The notes beneath the pieces are model-generated. The model made no database searches. It was not told where the DNA came from and saw only the letters and a program-made list of their open reading frames with translations. A stretch of 64,000 nt of DNA from assembly GCA_019096195.1 (NCBI GenBank), contig JAGTXK010000028.1, positions 1-64,000 of the forward strand, given 5' to 3'. The position numbers and the translations under genes are program-made. Below, one piece after another: positions 23,717 through 36,290 of this stretch (the stretch's first letter is position 1; every line of letters starts with the position of its first letter). The DNA is from Boletus sp. NGJ. Lineage: Eukaryota; Basidiomycota; Agaricomycetes; Boletales; Boletaceae.

Positions 23717-24054
23717 CGAAATGTTTTCCCCCTCTCCCTTATAGATACTGTATTTATGTACTTAGCTAAGAGATGCTCTCAGGAACAATTATATACTAGC
23801 TAACACCCAAGATCTCGAATCCATGCCTAGATCTACAACATCACCCTTAGGTCATAGAATACTCTAGAATAATACATCATACTTATATCACTATTCTAGC
23901 ACATTCCATACTGGCCCTAAAGTTGGTCCATGCACACATACCATAGTAGAAATAGTAGCATATTTTGCCTGTATATACTCATTCTTGGAATTGCTATTCT
24001 ATTTTTTAATATCACTTTCTAGTGACTCTTAGGGTTGTTAATTTGATCTTTTCA
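23717..24054 (+). repeat. 5' LTR of element B
   Basis: About 338 bp; matches 39823-40156 nearly end to end, sharing TTTTCCCCCTCTCCC at the start and TTGATNTTTTCA at the end, with the TSD CTACT on its left. Contains the TATA-like AAATAGTAGCATATTTTGCC near 23950. Confidence 0.85.
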
Positions 24055-24991
24055 AATTCCAAGAATATCCCTTGGTTGCTGGGACCATCGCCCCCCAACT
24101 ACCTTTCTCCCATTGCCAGCCTCGCCATGTCTTTAATGATGTGCTTGTTCTCTTCTCTACTCCCCTCTCCCCACATCCATTCTCTAGGACAATCATAGAC
24201 TCCAAGAGTTGAGGACCCAAGGAAACTTGATTAGTGTTAAGTGTAAATCCAGCCTACTTAAGTGGTTGCTAGCATTGAGTACAAGCTACAACTAGAGAAG
24301 AAGTTAAGGAGTTCAGAGACCTTTTCTGTTTCACTACCCATCACACCCTTTCCACCATCCATCCTTGTGACCCTTTGTTGCAGACACCCCACAGCCAGAC
24401 CTCAGGCTTAAGAGGAATTTGTTGGCAAATGTGACACATCTGAGTAGACTCTCATTGAGGCTGTTGCACATATGCTCATCTAGCTTACCAAATAAAGATA
24501 ATATTGCTACCAGGCATAGTGCACAAGCCTCCGTCGTCTGCTGAGTGCCTAGCAGTCTGTACCCTCCTTGACACTACAGGAGGCAGGTTTGTGTGATTAC
24601 CTGTGATGTCACACCAGTGTGACAAGGGAATTTACCTTGCCTTTTCCCCATGCACACCTTTCTGCAGTACAGAAGTTATCCTCCGGTTTTAATTCAACCA
24701 TATTTGTTCTTGTCAAGGGTCTCTCCACAGAACCATCTTCCCATCATTCTGTGTAATTCTGAGCATGCAGCCGAGCACTGCTCAGTTGAATCCATCCCTC
24801 ATTTCCACTCATTATGAGCCACTCTTGGTACCACTTTCACTGGACTTCATCCACCATGTCATATTGATCCAGTCCACCATCTAATAGCCTACCTCATGTG
24901 CTTTGGTGTTTTCTTACCCGTCATCTCTGATCAATCAACATACTCATTGAGATACTGTACTTGCAACACTCCTCTACTTTCTCAACCAACA
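24055..24991 (+). other. Leader region of element B
   Basis: Non-coding stretch between the 5' LTR and gag. No tRNA primer-binding site could be recognised right after the LTR. No open frame of note. Confidence 0.4.
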
Positions 24992-26080
24992 ATGAGCTTC
25001 AACTGCCCAGCACTAACACCAGGCCCCTCACAAGGCACCACATTTGTGACCATGATAGCCACTCTTGAAGACATCAACACCACAACCTCCACCCCCACAC
25101 AGCAATTGCTAGTGGAAGCTCCTTCATCCAGGGATCTGTTGGCAGCCTCACTATATGGATTTCTAGGTCAACAAATACCCCCTAGCCTTGTCACTATCAC
25201 ACCCACAAATCACCTGCTTCACCACCGCCACAACATACCACCCATGGATCCAGTCGGGACATGGCTGGCTGCTGTTAAGGCATGGCAGAAGATCTATCAG
25301 AGAGTAGGAACAGTGGCAGGACTGTTACCACCTCCTCCCCCCAACCTCACCACTGCAACACTGCCACCGCAGCAACTGTCACCCCACCATCCTCTGCCAC
25401 TGACTCCCCCTTCTTCTTCCTCGCCAGAAGACCCCTGGGCAGCAGCATATGGCTTCCCTGGACCTTCACCCAAGCTAGGCAAGTCCCTGGCAGCAAAACC
25501 AGAGTATTATGATGGCAACAAAGAAAAATTCATGTCCTGGTGAAGGATGATGAAACTGTACTTGTTGGGTTTTGAAATGACCCTGCAAGACTATCAGAAA
25601 ATTCTAATTGTGTTGTCATACCTTCATGGTAGCAACCCAATGGGAAGATTTGAAGACCTCATGATGGTGCAGGGAGCTGTCCATATTCTTACCTTTGTGA
25701 GCTTTGAGAAGAAGCTCAAAAAAAACTTCCAGCCTGCAAACTTAAAGCATGTGGCTCAACAAAAACTCATGGGCCTGAAACAGGGCAAGGATATAGTAGA
25801 AGACTACTTTACCAAACTCTACCACTATGCCAAGAAAGCCAAGTTCAACATCGGTTACAATGGACAGGTAATGGTGGATTTGGCAAGATGAGCAGTGCAC
25901 TCAGACATAGTGGAGTTCATAGAAAGAAATCAGCTGGCACTGATTGAATCTACCAATGTCCATGACTGGGAGACCACCCTTATCAAGGTCTCTGACATCC
26001 TTGCAGAGATTGCCGATAGGAAGTGGTCAGTCTATGCAATAGGCCCAGTCTATGCTCCCCACTTCACACCATGCCCTTGA
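24992..26080 (+). mobile_element. Gag region of element B (fossil)
   Basis: Starts MSFNCPALTPGPS and shows a proline-rich N-terminal part, then a retrotransposon gag-type helical region with KPEYYDGNKEKFMSW and LKHVAQQKLMGLKQG, VEDYFTKLYHYAKKA. The layout (proline-rich N-terminus, then the W-x-x-F-like capsid core) is that of Ty3/Gypsy gag. It is interrupted by a few breaks. No zinc knuckle was seen at its end. Confidence 0.7.
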
Positions 26081-26734
26081 TACACCACCCCCACAGGCCC
26101 CCCTTCAACCACTGTAGCTGCTTCTGCAGCAAAACCTCACCCAAACATGACTGGCATGTTTGCTGGTTAAGGCACTTCTATGGAGCTTGACAAAGCATGC
26201 CAAACCTTGGCTGTGTGCAGATCACCCCCTGCACCACTGCCCTCACCAAGCAAGGGGTATAGTAATTAATGGGTTTTGCCAGACATGTTTGCAAACATAT
26301 GTGCCATGATGATAGATGCCAAATGGGCAGAGCCCACCACAGAATATGCCCCTGATGTTACATGAGACTCATCTTTTCTTCTAGTACAGTAGATAACAAT
26401 CATTCTTCTGTACAATTACCTAAGTCATTGCAAAAGAATTGCTTTACTCCTCTTTGCAGTGATGAGACTGAAACAGAAGAAATCTGAGTAAACCTTCTGA
26501 CACCAAAGGTAAAAATTACAATTATGAAGTGCAAGCCCATGTGGTCACATTTGCCCATAGCATATGGAGAGCCTGCTTGCAAAACACCCAATGTGTACAG
26601 ATGATACCGTGATGGGCCTGAGATATATGAAATGCATAAAACATGGCCAGGCCTGTCTGACACATACATACATAGAATACAGCAGATCCTGGAAAGGGTA
26701 GATAGGTTAAGGGCTGATAGATACAAAGCTGCCC
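26081..26734. other. Element B interior without a recognised gene
   Basis: Runs from the end of gag to the minisatellite. Long minus-strand frames here arise from the repeat composition and show no domain. No pol-type motif found on either strand. Confidence 0.35.
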
Positions 26735-27705
26735 CAAGTGGGGTGAGTAAGACCAAGGTTGATGCATATGATGGAACTGAGTGGTGTGGGCCTGACTCAC
26801 CCCAATGCATAGGATGGGACTGGCAGGGTGAATGTGACTTACCTCAATGGATAGGGTGGGACTGAGCAGGGTGGGGATGACCAAGTGCTGATATATACAA
26901 CCACACCGAGTAGTGTGAGCATGACTGACCTCAATGAATATGGCCAAGACTGAACAGTGTGGAGGTGACCAATTGCTGATGTATATGACCACACTGAGCA
27001 GGGTGAGAATGGATGACCTCAATGGATATGGCCAGACTGAGCAGGGTGGAGGTAACTGAGTACCAATGGATACGACCGCACTGAGGAGGGTGACCTTGAC
27101 TGACCTCAATGGATATGACTAGACTGAGCAGGGCAGAGGTGACCAAGCACTGATGCATACAACCACACCAAGCAGTGTGAAAATGGCTGACTTCAATGGA
27201 TATGGCCAGACTGGGCAGGGTGGAGGTAGTCAAGTGCTGATGGATATGACCACACCGAGCAGGGTGAGCATGACTGACCTTGATGGGTATGACCACACCA
27301 AGCATGGTGGAGTTGACCAAGCACCAATGGATACGACCACACTAACCAGTGTGAGCATGGCCAACCTCAATGGATATGACCACATCAGGGAGGGTGACCT
27401 TGACCAACCTCAATGGATATGACTAGATCAAGCATGGTGAGTGTGACTGACCTTGATGGATATGACTAGACCGAGCAGGGTGGAGGTCACTGAGTACCGA
27501 TGGATACGACCACACCAGGGAGGGTGAGTGTGACTGACCTTGATGGATACGACTAGATTGCGCAGGATGAAGGTGACCAAGCACTGATGTATATGACCAC
27601 ACCAAGCAGTGTGAGCATGACTGAACTCGATGGATACAGCCAGACTGAGCAGGGTGACTGCAACCAACCTCAATGCATATGATAGGACCGAGCAGGGTGC
27701 GGATT
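26735..27705. repeat. Minisatellite, 43-bp unit, about 22 copies
   Basis: Units of 43-44 bp begin GGATATGACCACACCGAGCA or a variant; successive starts measured at 27242, 27285, 27329, 27372 and 27415. The unit contains GAGCAGGGTG and TGACCTCAATGG. Copies differ by several bases, so the array is old. It creates spurious open frames on both strands. Confidence 0.85.
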
Positions 27706-28947
27706 ATTGACCACTGTATATCAGACTGAGGATCATGCGTTCATGTGTGAACTGACCAAGCTCAGTTTGGGCCTTGAACTGAATCCAAATATTCCCTTTC
27801 GTATGACCAGAATATCTATATGCTATTGATATGGCATATACAGTATGTCTATTCTAATGTTACACACACTGCTCTTGAATATATCCAACAGCCTTACCTG
27901 AGTCTGAAGCAGTTCCATCCTCTGCTGTGAGGCCCAAATAAAGGATTCTGTGGCCATTTCCATTGCCATCCAAGCAAGTGGATGTTCAATCAGTTGATGT
28001 CAGAATGCTGGCTACCTCCTCCACCATGCGATCAACCATGGCAGCATTTGCAAACACTGCCAATATCGTCAGAACAAGCCATTTACAGCATGATTATGCA
28101 CTCACCGAAATCCAGATTTCCCTCTATCTTGACACCCTGTTTGGCGAACCGATCATGCTCGGCATTGTTTCTTGCAGCCACTACATTTGGACAAGATGAT
28201 GTGATATACATTATTAAGGTGAGGTAGTGAATGAGCTTACACTGTTGATCAATAGTCTTCATTGCCTCTGCCCGATGCTTTTGTCTTGCATCACAACTGA
28301 GCAACATCTGAACATTCCACTCTCACTCACCCGATTGATGCTTTCAAGCAGGTAGATCCATCTCACCCTTGAGGCAAGGCAGTTGTTGAGGCAGACAGAC
28401 CTGTGCTGTCTCCTGTGAGATGGAGGAGGGGGAAGGATCTTTGGCCATTGGAACAAATGGTGGTGGCATTGGGATACAGATGTCATGTTGTAGAAATGGA
28501 GGAGGTGTTGGGATGCAGGCACTTGCGAACACAACAGGCTGGACATCAGGCATCGTGAAGGGGGTTGGGGTTGGTAAGCGGGCACTGGCGAAATCATTAA
28601 AGTCGGTTGTCATCAATGGTGGCTAGTAGGGTTGGAATGGAGGTGGGGTGGGAATGTGCCAAGACAGGTCTGATGTATCAGGTATTTCTAGATCTAAAAT
28701 GCAGTCAGTTACCGATCGAGTCCATGGTCACTTGCATACCAACAGAGTCTGATTCACAGTATGCCAAGACAGTTGATTGATTGCATGTGGCCAAGGCGGC
28801 ATCTGAATTTGATGTTTTTTAGGTTGAAATCTTTTTGAGACAAGCTATGGCCACACTCACCTGGTATTGTGAATCAAACTTGCTTTTGCATTTGTGAGTA
28901 TGTTCCGAGATACAGGGAAATAATAAAATGGTAGGAAAGGAGAGAAC
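27706..28947. other. Unrecognised remnant in element B, possible minus-strand gene
   Basis: The minus strand has a proline/threonine-rich frame at 28344-28616 (RLPTPTPFTMPDVQP, IPTPPPF twice) followed by a frame at 28083-28307 with CDARQKHRAEAMKTIDQQ. Intron-like borders lie near 28200 and 28300. This could be a captured or inserted gene, in antisense to B. Family unknown. The right end holds GGTAGGAAAGGAGAGAAC just before the solo LTR. Confidence 0.3.
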
Positions 28948-29861
28948 TGAAACATTCACACCTGATATCTATTATCTATCGCTACCCTCTCTACAATCTC
29001 GCACTACCTATAGATGACAAACTCACCTACCATCAACCAAGCTCCATCCCAGCCTTACATCACATACACCAAGAGTAGTCACTCATTGTATCCTTCACCA
29101 TACGATACATCACACCGTCACCCATACCCACGTACACTTTCATTAGTAGTACCTCCGTCATATCCATTACACCTATGACACCAAGTAGCCTCATGGCTAA
29201 TCCCACCATTCACCGCCACAAACATAGGCCCACATGCCTCTAAACTACAACACCCTGTGGACATACCTGATGTAGTGCTCGGTATCCACACAAGACCTGT
29301 AGACTGTATTTGACGCAGTGCTCAGTACCCTACACAAGTAATAATCAAGCCAACACTAGATTAACCTATTTATTAAACCCCTAGATACCTTAGACAAGAT
29401 CCGATCTATCTCTGATACGATCCCATCTCGATACCAGATCTCACGAATCAACTTATGCAACACCTTAAGTGTTACCTTTTCATTTCCCTTTCATTCCATC
29501 TCTCCATTCCTATCTATTAGATCTCCTTTGATACATCACAATGTAGCCACACCTAGAGCATCATGGACTACCATTTCACTTACATGCACATATCACATGC
29601 ATCTCATTCCACTGTTTCTCTCTTTCGCTATTGGACACTAACAATTCTTCATTCCTATGATGTCATACCCAGTACCTACAACATCATAGCATAGCACGGT
29701 CCGTGTGCCACTATTGGTAGTATATAAAGTAGCTGGTAGAAGTACCATGTTTCCCCTTAGCCTTGAAATTGCTCTTCTCTCTCTTACATATTACCTTGGT
29801 TGGTAACGCCTGAGATCTTGAGTTTAGGCTTCACCCTTCGCTTTATTGGTTGTTCCTTTCA
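28948..29861. mobile_element. Solo LTR, family A, copy 2
   Basis: A 914 bp copy of the 22680-23649 repeat, starting TGAAACATTCACAC and ending GGTTGTTCCTTTCA, flanked by AGAAC on both sides (28943-28947 and 29862-29866). TATA box AGTATATAAAGTAGC near 29720. Inserted in element B, thus younger than B. Confidence 0.88.
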
Positions 29862-29866
29862 AGAAC

Positions 29867-30277
29867 TTAGATTGGGTGTGGTGATGGGTGTGGTCAGCTA
29901 TGGAATGTGTGGTTACTTAGGAGATTTGGACTAGAGTGCATTAGCCATAATTGCCAAGCCACAATGGCGGAGAACCAAACAATGGTAAATGCCGTTCAGT
30001 GTAGCAAAACTCGCCGTGCCCCACACATCTTCTTCTTCCATTACATTCTCCATCACCATATATCACCATGCCCTCCACAATCCAAACCATCATTGATGAT
30101 GCCACAGCCACCATCTGGCATGTGATCAAGATGAAAGTACTCAGCATGACCAATGGAGCTGCTGCTTGGACAGAAGCATGGCACCAGGCCATCACCAAGA
30201 TCACAGGCCAATTGGTATGCGATTCATATTTTTCATACCCCAAGTAGTGAACTGACCTTGTTTGCTAGGACACGAGT
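29867..30277 (+). other. Element B interior between two insertions
   Basis: A short plus-strand frame starting MPSTIQTIIDDATATIWHV (about 30070) has no recognised family. An intron-like border (GGTATGCG) follows near 30215. Nothing else supportable. Confidence 0.3.
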
Positions 30278-31217
30278 TGTTATGGTTAGGGAAGGGGGTA
30301 CATCTTTTTCTCCCTTCACCCCCTCCAGGACTATGGGACAACCTCTTCCTCGACTCTGACCAGGGATTTCCCTAGGATTCCCCTGCGACACCCATGCAAG
30401 CATTGCCTTATCCGGAACTCCTCTTCTAGAGTGATGCACCACCATGGCTGTGACACAGCCTGTTCTATTTCATTTTACTTACATTTCACCTTTTGATCTG
30501 ATCATAGACATTGCCTCCTTGGCTGTGTTCTCTTGCACACAGCCCAGTATTCCATCTTCTTCATTTGACTGATGATATGATCTCTTATGGTAATATTCCA
30601 TTATTACTCATATACGATATGAAGCCTGCCCTGAATAGGGAAGGCCTATATATATGGGCATTTGCCCTTCATGTAACCTCTAATCTAGATCTACACAACT
30701 TCCAGTGTAATCTACCAGCTCTCCCAGCTCTCAGTTCCACTTCACCTCAGAAGCCTACACCCGCTCTGGAGGTGATCACCACAGTGCTCATGATCGTCTT
30801 CCTCATCACTGCGCATCTGTGTGGCCTCATTGCCGTCCACTCGCGTCATTAGACAGCAACTCCAACACCAACAGAGGTTGGCCCATGTAAGCCCAGGACT
30901 CTGCCACTGGCACCATGCTAAGACCAGGACTCCACCACTGGTACCTGTATAGGTCAGGACTCCGCCACTGATCCCCATATAGAATAGGTCTGCCCTTCCT
31001 TCGGATCACGCCACCATCCTCAAAGTCCGAGACTCCGACATCAGTTGTGGAGTAGCAGCTCCAATCCCAAGGGAGGCTCTATGTTAAAGCTAGCAGTCGG
31101 TCCCCAGTCCGAGGAATCATTGGGCCTCGGGAGGTATTTTCCCCTCAAGTCTGGCTAGTCCAGTAATCACACAGGGTTGATTACTCAGGAACATGTCACT
31201 TGTTACACTGCGTAACA
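30278..31217 (+). repeat. 5' LTR of element C
   Basis: 940 bp, from TGTTATGG to GCGTAACA. Internal landmarks shared with the other copies: GGGGGTACATCTTTTTCTCC near the start, TTGCACACAGCCCAGTATTCC in the middle and GGGTTGATTACTC near the end. Confidence 0.85.
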
Positions 31218-31686
31218 AAAGATCTAGGTTATAAATTGCTATGGGACTATCTAGTCCAGCAACTCCCACCTCTATTCAAGGGAATAGAACCACCTATCAG
31301 AGGATAGGCCCTCGCTCTACGCACTGCGCAGAATCAACCTCGCCCAGCTCCTCAAAGAAGATCAAGAAGAAGAAGCCACACTCGACACGGGCTTCTACTC
31401 CTATCTCCGACACGTCTTCAAGAAGGATCCCAGGGTCATCATCTCCATTACAATGACCCTCCTTCCTGCACATTTCCAGATCCACCCAGGTGACCAGATT
31501 TTCCAGATGGTCTCCGCTCTTGAACTGCGACCCCATCGGCAGATCCTACCCCTCTGCCTGCATTCCAACCAGTTCCCATCAGAGTAGATTCCCCCAGACT
31601 CCCTCCTCAATTGAAGTGGAGCATCTAGTCCAAACCCCTATCTAGGAGATCTCCAGACAAATGAAGACTCAGACAACGAAGAAGAA
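31218..31686 (+). other. Leader of element C
   Basis: Between LTR and gag. A plus-strand frame at 31241-31456 is serine-rich without a domain. No clear tRNA primer site recognised. Confidence 0.35.
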
Positions 31687-32610
31687 ATGGTTGAAATTAA
31701 AGCTGCCTTGCCTGAGGAGTTCTCTGGCGAGACCAACAATGCCAAGAGATGGCTAATGGCTATGGAAGGATACTTCCATCTAGGAGGAGCAGAGAAGTTC
31801 ACAGAGGAAGCCAAGAGGCTTATCCTATTGAACAGGATGTCCAAGGGAAGAGGAAAAGCGTTTGCAGAAGCCTGGCTGACCAGGCTACTCGATGACACCG
31901 TGCCGCAAGCAGACAAGACCTATAACGAAATCAAGAAAGCCTTCACCCTCACCTTCACCCCCCACAACACCAGCAACCTGGCCATGGCAGAACTTGGATC
32001 CCTCCGACAAGATAAACGGGATCCAAAAGGATTTGACAAATTCATTTCCCAGTTCTCATTGCTGGTAGTTCGCTCCGAGCTACAAGAATTCTGTTCCATC
32101 CTGGAATTCTTCCTCAGAGGAATAGATCCAAACATTGCCTGGCAACTAGTCAACAGTGAGACCTTCCAGAAAGCCAAGAAAATGGAAGAGGTCTACAAAG
32201 TAGCTGCCAACATCCACGGGGCATGGCAATGGATTGAAGGAATACAGAAAGGACCCTTCACGTCCTTTGGAAGAGGAAAAGGAAACCACCACGACCCCAA
32301 CGCTATGAACGTGGACCAGATCACCTTATCTCCTATCGAACATGCCAAGCGGATGAGAGAGCATAGATGCTTCATCTGCAACAAGACTAGGTGCAGTATC
32401 AGGAAACACCCAGGATACAGGCCGATCAGGAGAGAGGAATATAGGAAACCCCAAGAAATGCACACCTGGGTTGTCATTACCAGGGAAACACCACAAGATC
32501 CCCTTGACAAATATTTCACAGAGATCTCCAGAAACAACGGACAGACAAAGTTCTCAGGATGCTCCAGACAGCCTTTGACACAAGGCTTGACGAGCAAGGC
32601 CTCACTCTAG
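31687..32610 (+). mobile_element. Gag region of element C (fossil)
   Basis: Open for 307 codons: capsid-type core (LPEEFSGETNNAKRWLMAME, then WLTRLLDDT, DKRDPKGFDKFISQFS) followed by a basic region and a cysteine cluster CFICNKTRCSIRKH in place of a standard CCHC knuckle. Typical retrotransposon gag of basidiomycete Gypsy elements. Confidence 0.82.
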
Positions 32611-32740
32611 AACGAGCAGAGGAAGCTGCTGCAATAGAATGGGAAGAGAACATTGATTCTCTTGCCCTCAGACCTGCTACACAAATCTCCACTATTTCCC
32701 CCAAAGATGAAATGTCTTTTTAGATAGAAGAGGTGTACCA

Positions 32741-35700
32741 ATGTCACCCTCTTCCTACACGATTGCACCTGTATTTATTTCCGGATCGAAGAGTAATTCT
32801 ATTCACATTCCTCTCTCAATCTGGAAGCAGGATGGCAAAATTGTTGGAACAAAAGCCCTAATTGACAGTGGAGCAACTGGATGCTTCATTTCAAAACAAG
32901 TGGTGAAGAAGATGAGACTATCCACATGGAAGCTTAACACCCTGGTCTGAGCTTGGAACGTCGATGGAACCCAAAACCAGTCAGGGACCATCAAAGAGAA
33001 GACCAACATTGTGTTGGACTACGGAAGCATATGAGAATGGCGGGATCTCTATGTCCTCAATTGCGGCAAGGATGAAGTCATTTTAGAACTTCCATGGCTC
33101 AGGGCAGTGAACCCTGATATCAACTGGACAGAAGGATGGGTAACCATAGTGCTGTCTTCCTACTGATGGACCCAAGGGGACCCACTGGGAACACTGGAAC
33201 AGCAATACCTGCTATGGTATCTGGAACATGACGAAAAGGAGTATGTGCAAGATGGACTCTACAAAACCTTTCGTCATTGGACACCCTTACAATGGGCCAA
33301 GTTTTTCAATGTGCATGGGGATGTACCAGAGTTTGTCATCAAGAGGACCACTCTGTCTACCGAGATCGCCCAACAGGTGCCAAAGGCCAAGATCACATTA
33401 CCAGATGCATTCAAAGAATACACACATATCTTCACAGAGAAGACAATCACCAAGTTACCTCCCTCCCGGCTCTATGACCACGCCATTGAGTGAAAAGACT
33501 TGTTTGTCCTGAAATGAGCCAAGGCATACCCTCTAAATCCACTGGAACAACAGGCATGCAAAGAATTCATCAATGAACACCTCAAAACTGGGAAGATATC
33601 TCCATTGAAATCTCCCCAGGCAGCCCCTTTCTTCTTCATGCAGAAGAAAGATGGAAAACTCCGCCCCTGCCAAGACTACCGATACCTCAACAGCCACACA
33701 ATCAAGAACACTTACCCCCTCCCCTTAATTTCCGACCTCCTGGACAAATTAAAGGGATCATCGATCTTCACCAAGTTCGACATACAATGGGGCTACAATA
33801 ACATCTTGATCAAACCTGAAGATCGGTGGAAAGTGGCTTTCCTCACCCCATTTGGGCTGTTCAAACCAAACATGATGTTCTTTGGAATGTGTAATTCCCC
33901 AGCAACATTCCAGGCCTTCATGGATGATCTCTTTGGAGATTATATTGCAGAGGGATGGTTGGTAATCTGTATGGACAATCTGTTGATATACTCTTCAGAT
34001 CAGATAACTCACGACAAGAGGACATGGAAGGTCCTAGAATGCTTCCAACAGCATGAAATGTACCTCAAACTGGAGAAGTGCACCTTCTCAGCCAAAGAAG
34101 TCAAGTATCTTGGAATGATCATAGGAAAGGATGGCGTCCAGATGGACCTGGTCAAGCTCAACACCATCAAACAATGGAAATCCCCAGTGAATGTAAAGGA
34201 CATCCGGTCCTTCATCGGGTTCTGCAACTTTTACAGGAAGTTCATCCCCTCTTTCTCCGACATCGCACATCCACTGCTAGACCTTACAAAGCAGACAATG
34301 ACCTGGTCATGGGGAGCCCTTCAAGAAAAGTCATTCAGAGCCCTTCAGGCTTCATTCATAAAGAAACCCATCCTCACCTTCCCCGATACCTCGAAACCTT
34401 TCACCCTCATGATGGACGCTTCCCTCACTGTGTCAGGAGTGGTACTCATGCAGAACAATGACAACGGAGATATGCAACCATGTGGTTACCTCTCCCAGAC
34501 TTTCTCTCCAGCTGAGAGAAATTATGACATCTATGACAGGAAACTATTGGCTATCATACATGGATTAAAGGAATGGCAGCAATACCTCCTTGGGTCCCCC
34601 ACCCTATGACAGTGTTAACCGATCACAAGAATTTAATGTTCTTCAAGGAACCCTGACAACTATCCTGACAACAGGCACGGTGGCTTTTGTTCCTTCAGGA
34701 CTACAATATGATCTACCAAGCGTTACCTAGAACAAAAATGGCCCCTGCCGATGCTCTGTCACATCATGATAAAGTAGACACTTCCAAGGACAATGAAGAC
34801 GTTCAACTCCTCCCATCCGACGCATTCGATTGTTAAGTACAAATGATTGACCTGGCACTGGCTGAGAAAATCAAGGGATCCTCTCAAAATGATCCCCTGA
34901 TACTCTCCACCCTACAAAGTATGGGACAAGGAGAACCCCTCTTCATCCGATCGAAATTGAAAGATTGGACCTTTGACAATGGCAACCTATACTGCAAGAA
35001 CCGAATGTATATTCCAGGCCCAGCTCGGCAGGAGCTGGTATCCTCCATCCATTCCTCCTTTGAGGGGGGACATGGGAGATACCTTTGAAGTGCTGCCCTC
35101 CTGGCCAAAGACTACTGGTGGCCTGGACTCACCACATTCGTCCACAAATACATTGCTGGTTGTGCAACCTGTCAAAGTAACAAGGTCCAAACACACCCCA
35201 TGGTTCCTCTGGTCACTCCATTAGCCTTCGAAGGATGCCGCCCTTTCTAGCACCTATCAGTGGATTTAATCACTGACCTACCCCCAGCAGGGGGTTTTGA
35301 TTCAGTCATGGTCGTGGTCGACCATGGGCTTAGTAAGGGGGTAATTCTCGCCCCTTGCACGAAAACGAGTAGACGCGGCTGGTATAGCCCGTCTTTTCTT
35401 TGAAAAGGTCTTCCTACGGTATGGTTTACATGACAAGCTGGTTTCAGATCATGGTCCACAGTTCGCATCCGCGTTTGCTCGGGAGCTCGCTAGACTCTTG
35501 AACTATGACGTCGCCCTCTCCACAGCCTACCACCCACAGAGAGGATGGCGAAACAGAATGATACAACCAGGAACTAGAAACCTACCTACGGATATTCTGC
35601 GATGGCCAACCACAGAGGTGGTTGGAATTACTACCCATGGCGGAGTTTGCTCATAACTCCACAACCCACTCGGTCACCGGAAAATCGCCCTTCTCCTTGA

Positions 35701-36290
35701 TCCTTGGATACGAAGCCAAGAGCGTATCCCTCTATTGGAAAAACCTTCCTACCGGCCCTAGAGGAAAGACTCTCTTTCCTGGAGGAAGCAAGACGAGGAA
35801 GCAGAAGCGGCGCACAAACTGGCACAGATACGAATGAAGGAGAGGGTTCACTCTCGCTTCAAACCATGGAAGCTCGGAGATAAGGTGTGGCTGGATGCCA
35901 AGAACCTGAAACTCCAAGTTCCATCCCGGAAGCTGTCCCCGAAACATGCACTGGACCATTTGAAATCACTCAAGTGGTATCCTCCGTGGCGTTCCAACTC
36001 AAGTTGCCAAAACAGTGGAAGATCCATGATGTGTTCCATGCATCCCTACTCTCCCTGTATCGGGAAACTATGGAACACGGCCCCAATTTCACCTCAACCA
36101 CCACCGGAACTTGTCGGAACAGAAGAGGAGTACAAAGTGGACAGCATCATAAACCATCAGGGAAAAACTGGGCAGAAGGCAGTACCTAACCCACTGGAAA
36201 GGGTATTCTGCAGCAGAACGAACTTGGGAACCAGAGGCCAACTTGGGAAACGCCAAGAAGATACTCTCAGAGTATAAAACCCGACTCAAA
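32741..36290 (+). mobile_element. Pol region of element C: PR, RT, RNase H, integrase, chromodomain (fossil)
   Basis: Protease with DSGATGCFI near 32860; reverse transcriptase at about 33600-34130 (KKDGKLRPCQDYRYLN, FGMCNSPATFQ, and a CMDNLLIYS in the place of the usual DD catalytic box); RNase H at about 34250-34830 (LMMDASLTVSGVVL, ERNYDIYDRKLLAIIHGLKE); integrase at about 34840-35800 (core near 35400 with LVSDHGPQFAS); then KWKIHDVFHASLLS and a chromodomain beginning [12 protein letters not shown] at about 36125. Broken at several points. Confidence 0.85.

Noticed and set aside
26400-27700. Minus-strand open frames up to 195 codons and many plus-strand frames across the minisatellite
   Set aside because: They follow the 43-bp repeat and are open only because the repeat lacks stops in some frames; no domain, and the unit length is not a multiple of three.
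26735-27705. Regular repeats that might suggest a CRISPR array
   Set aside because: Units are contiguous and diverged without unique spacers, and the genome is eukaryotic.
22680-29861. One full-length retrotransposon with the two A repeats as its LTRs
   Set aside because: Each repeat has its own perfect 5-bp duplication, and the element B 5' LTR begins between them, so they are two separate solo LTRs.
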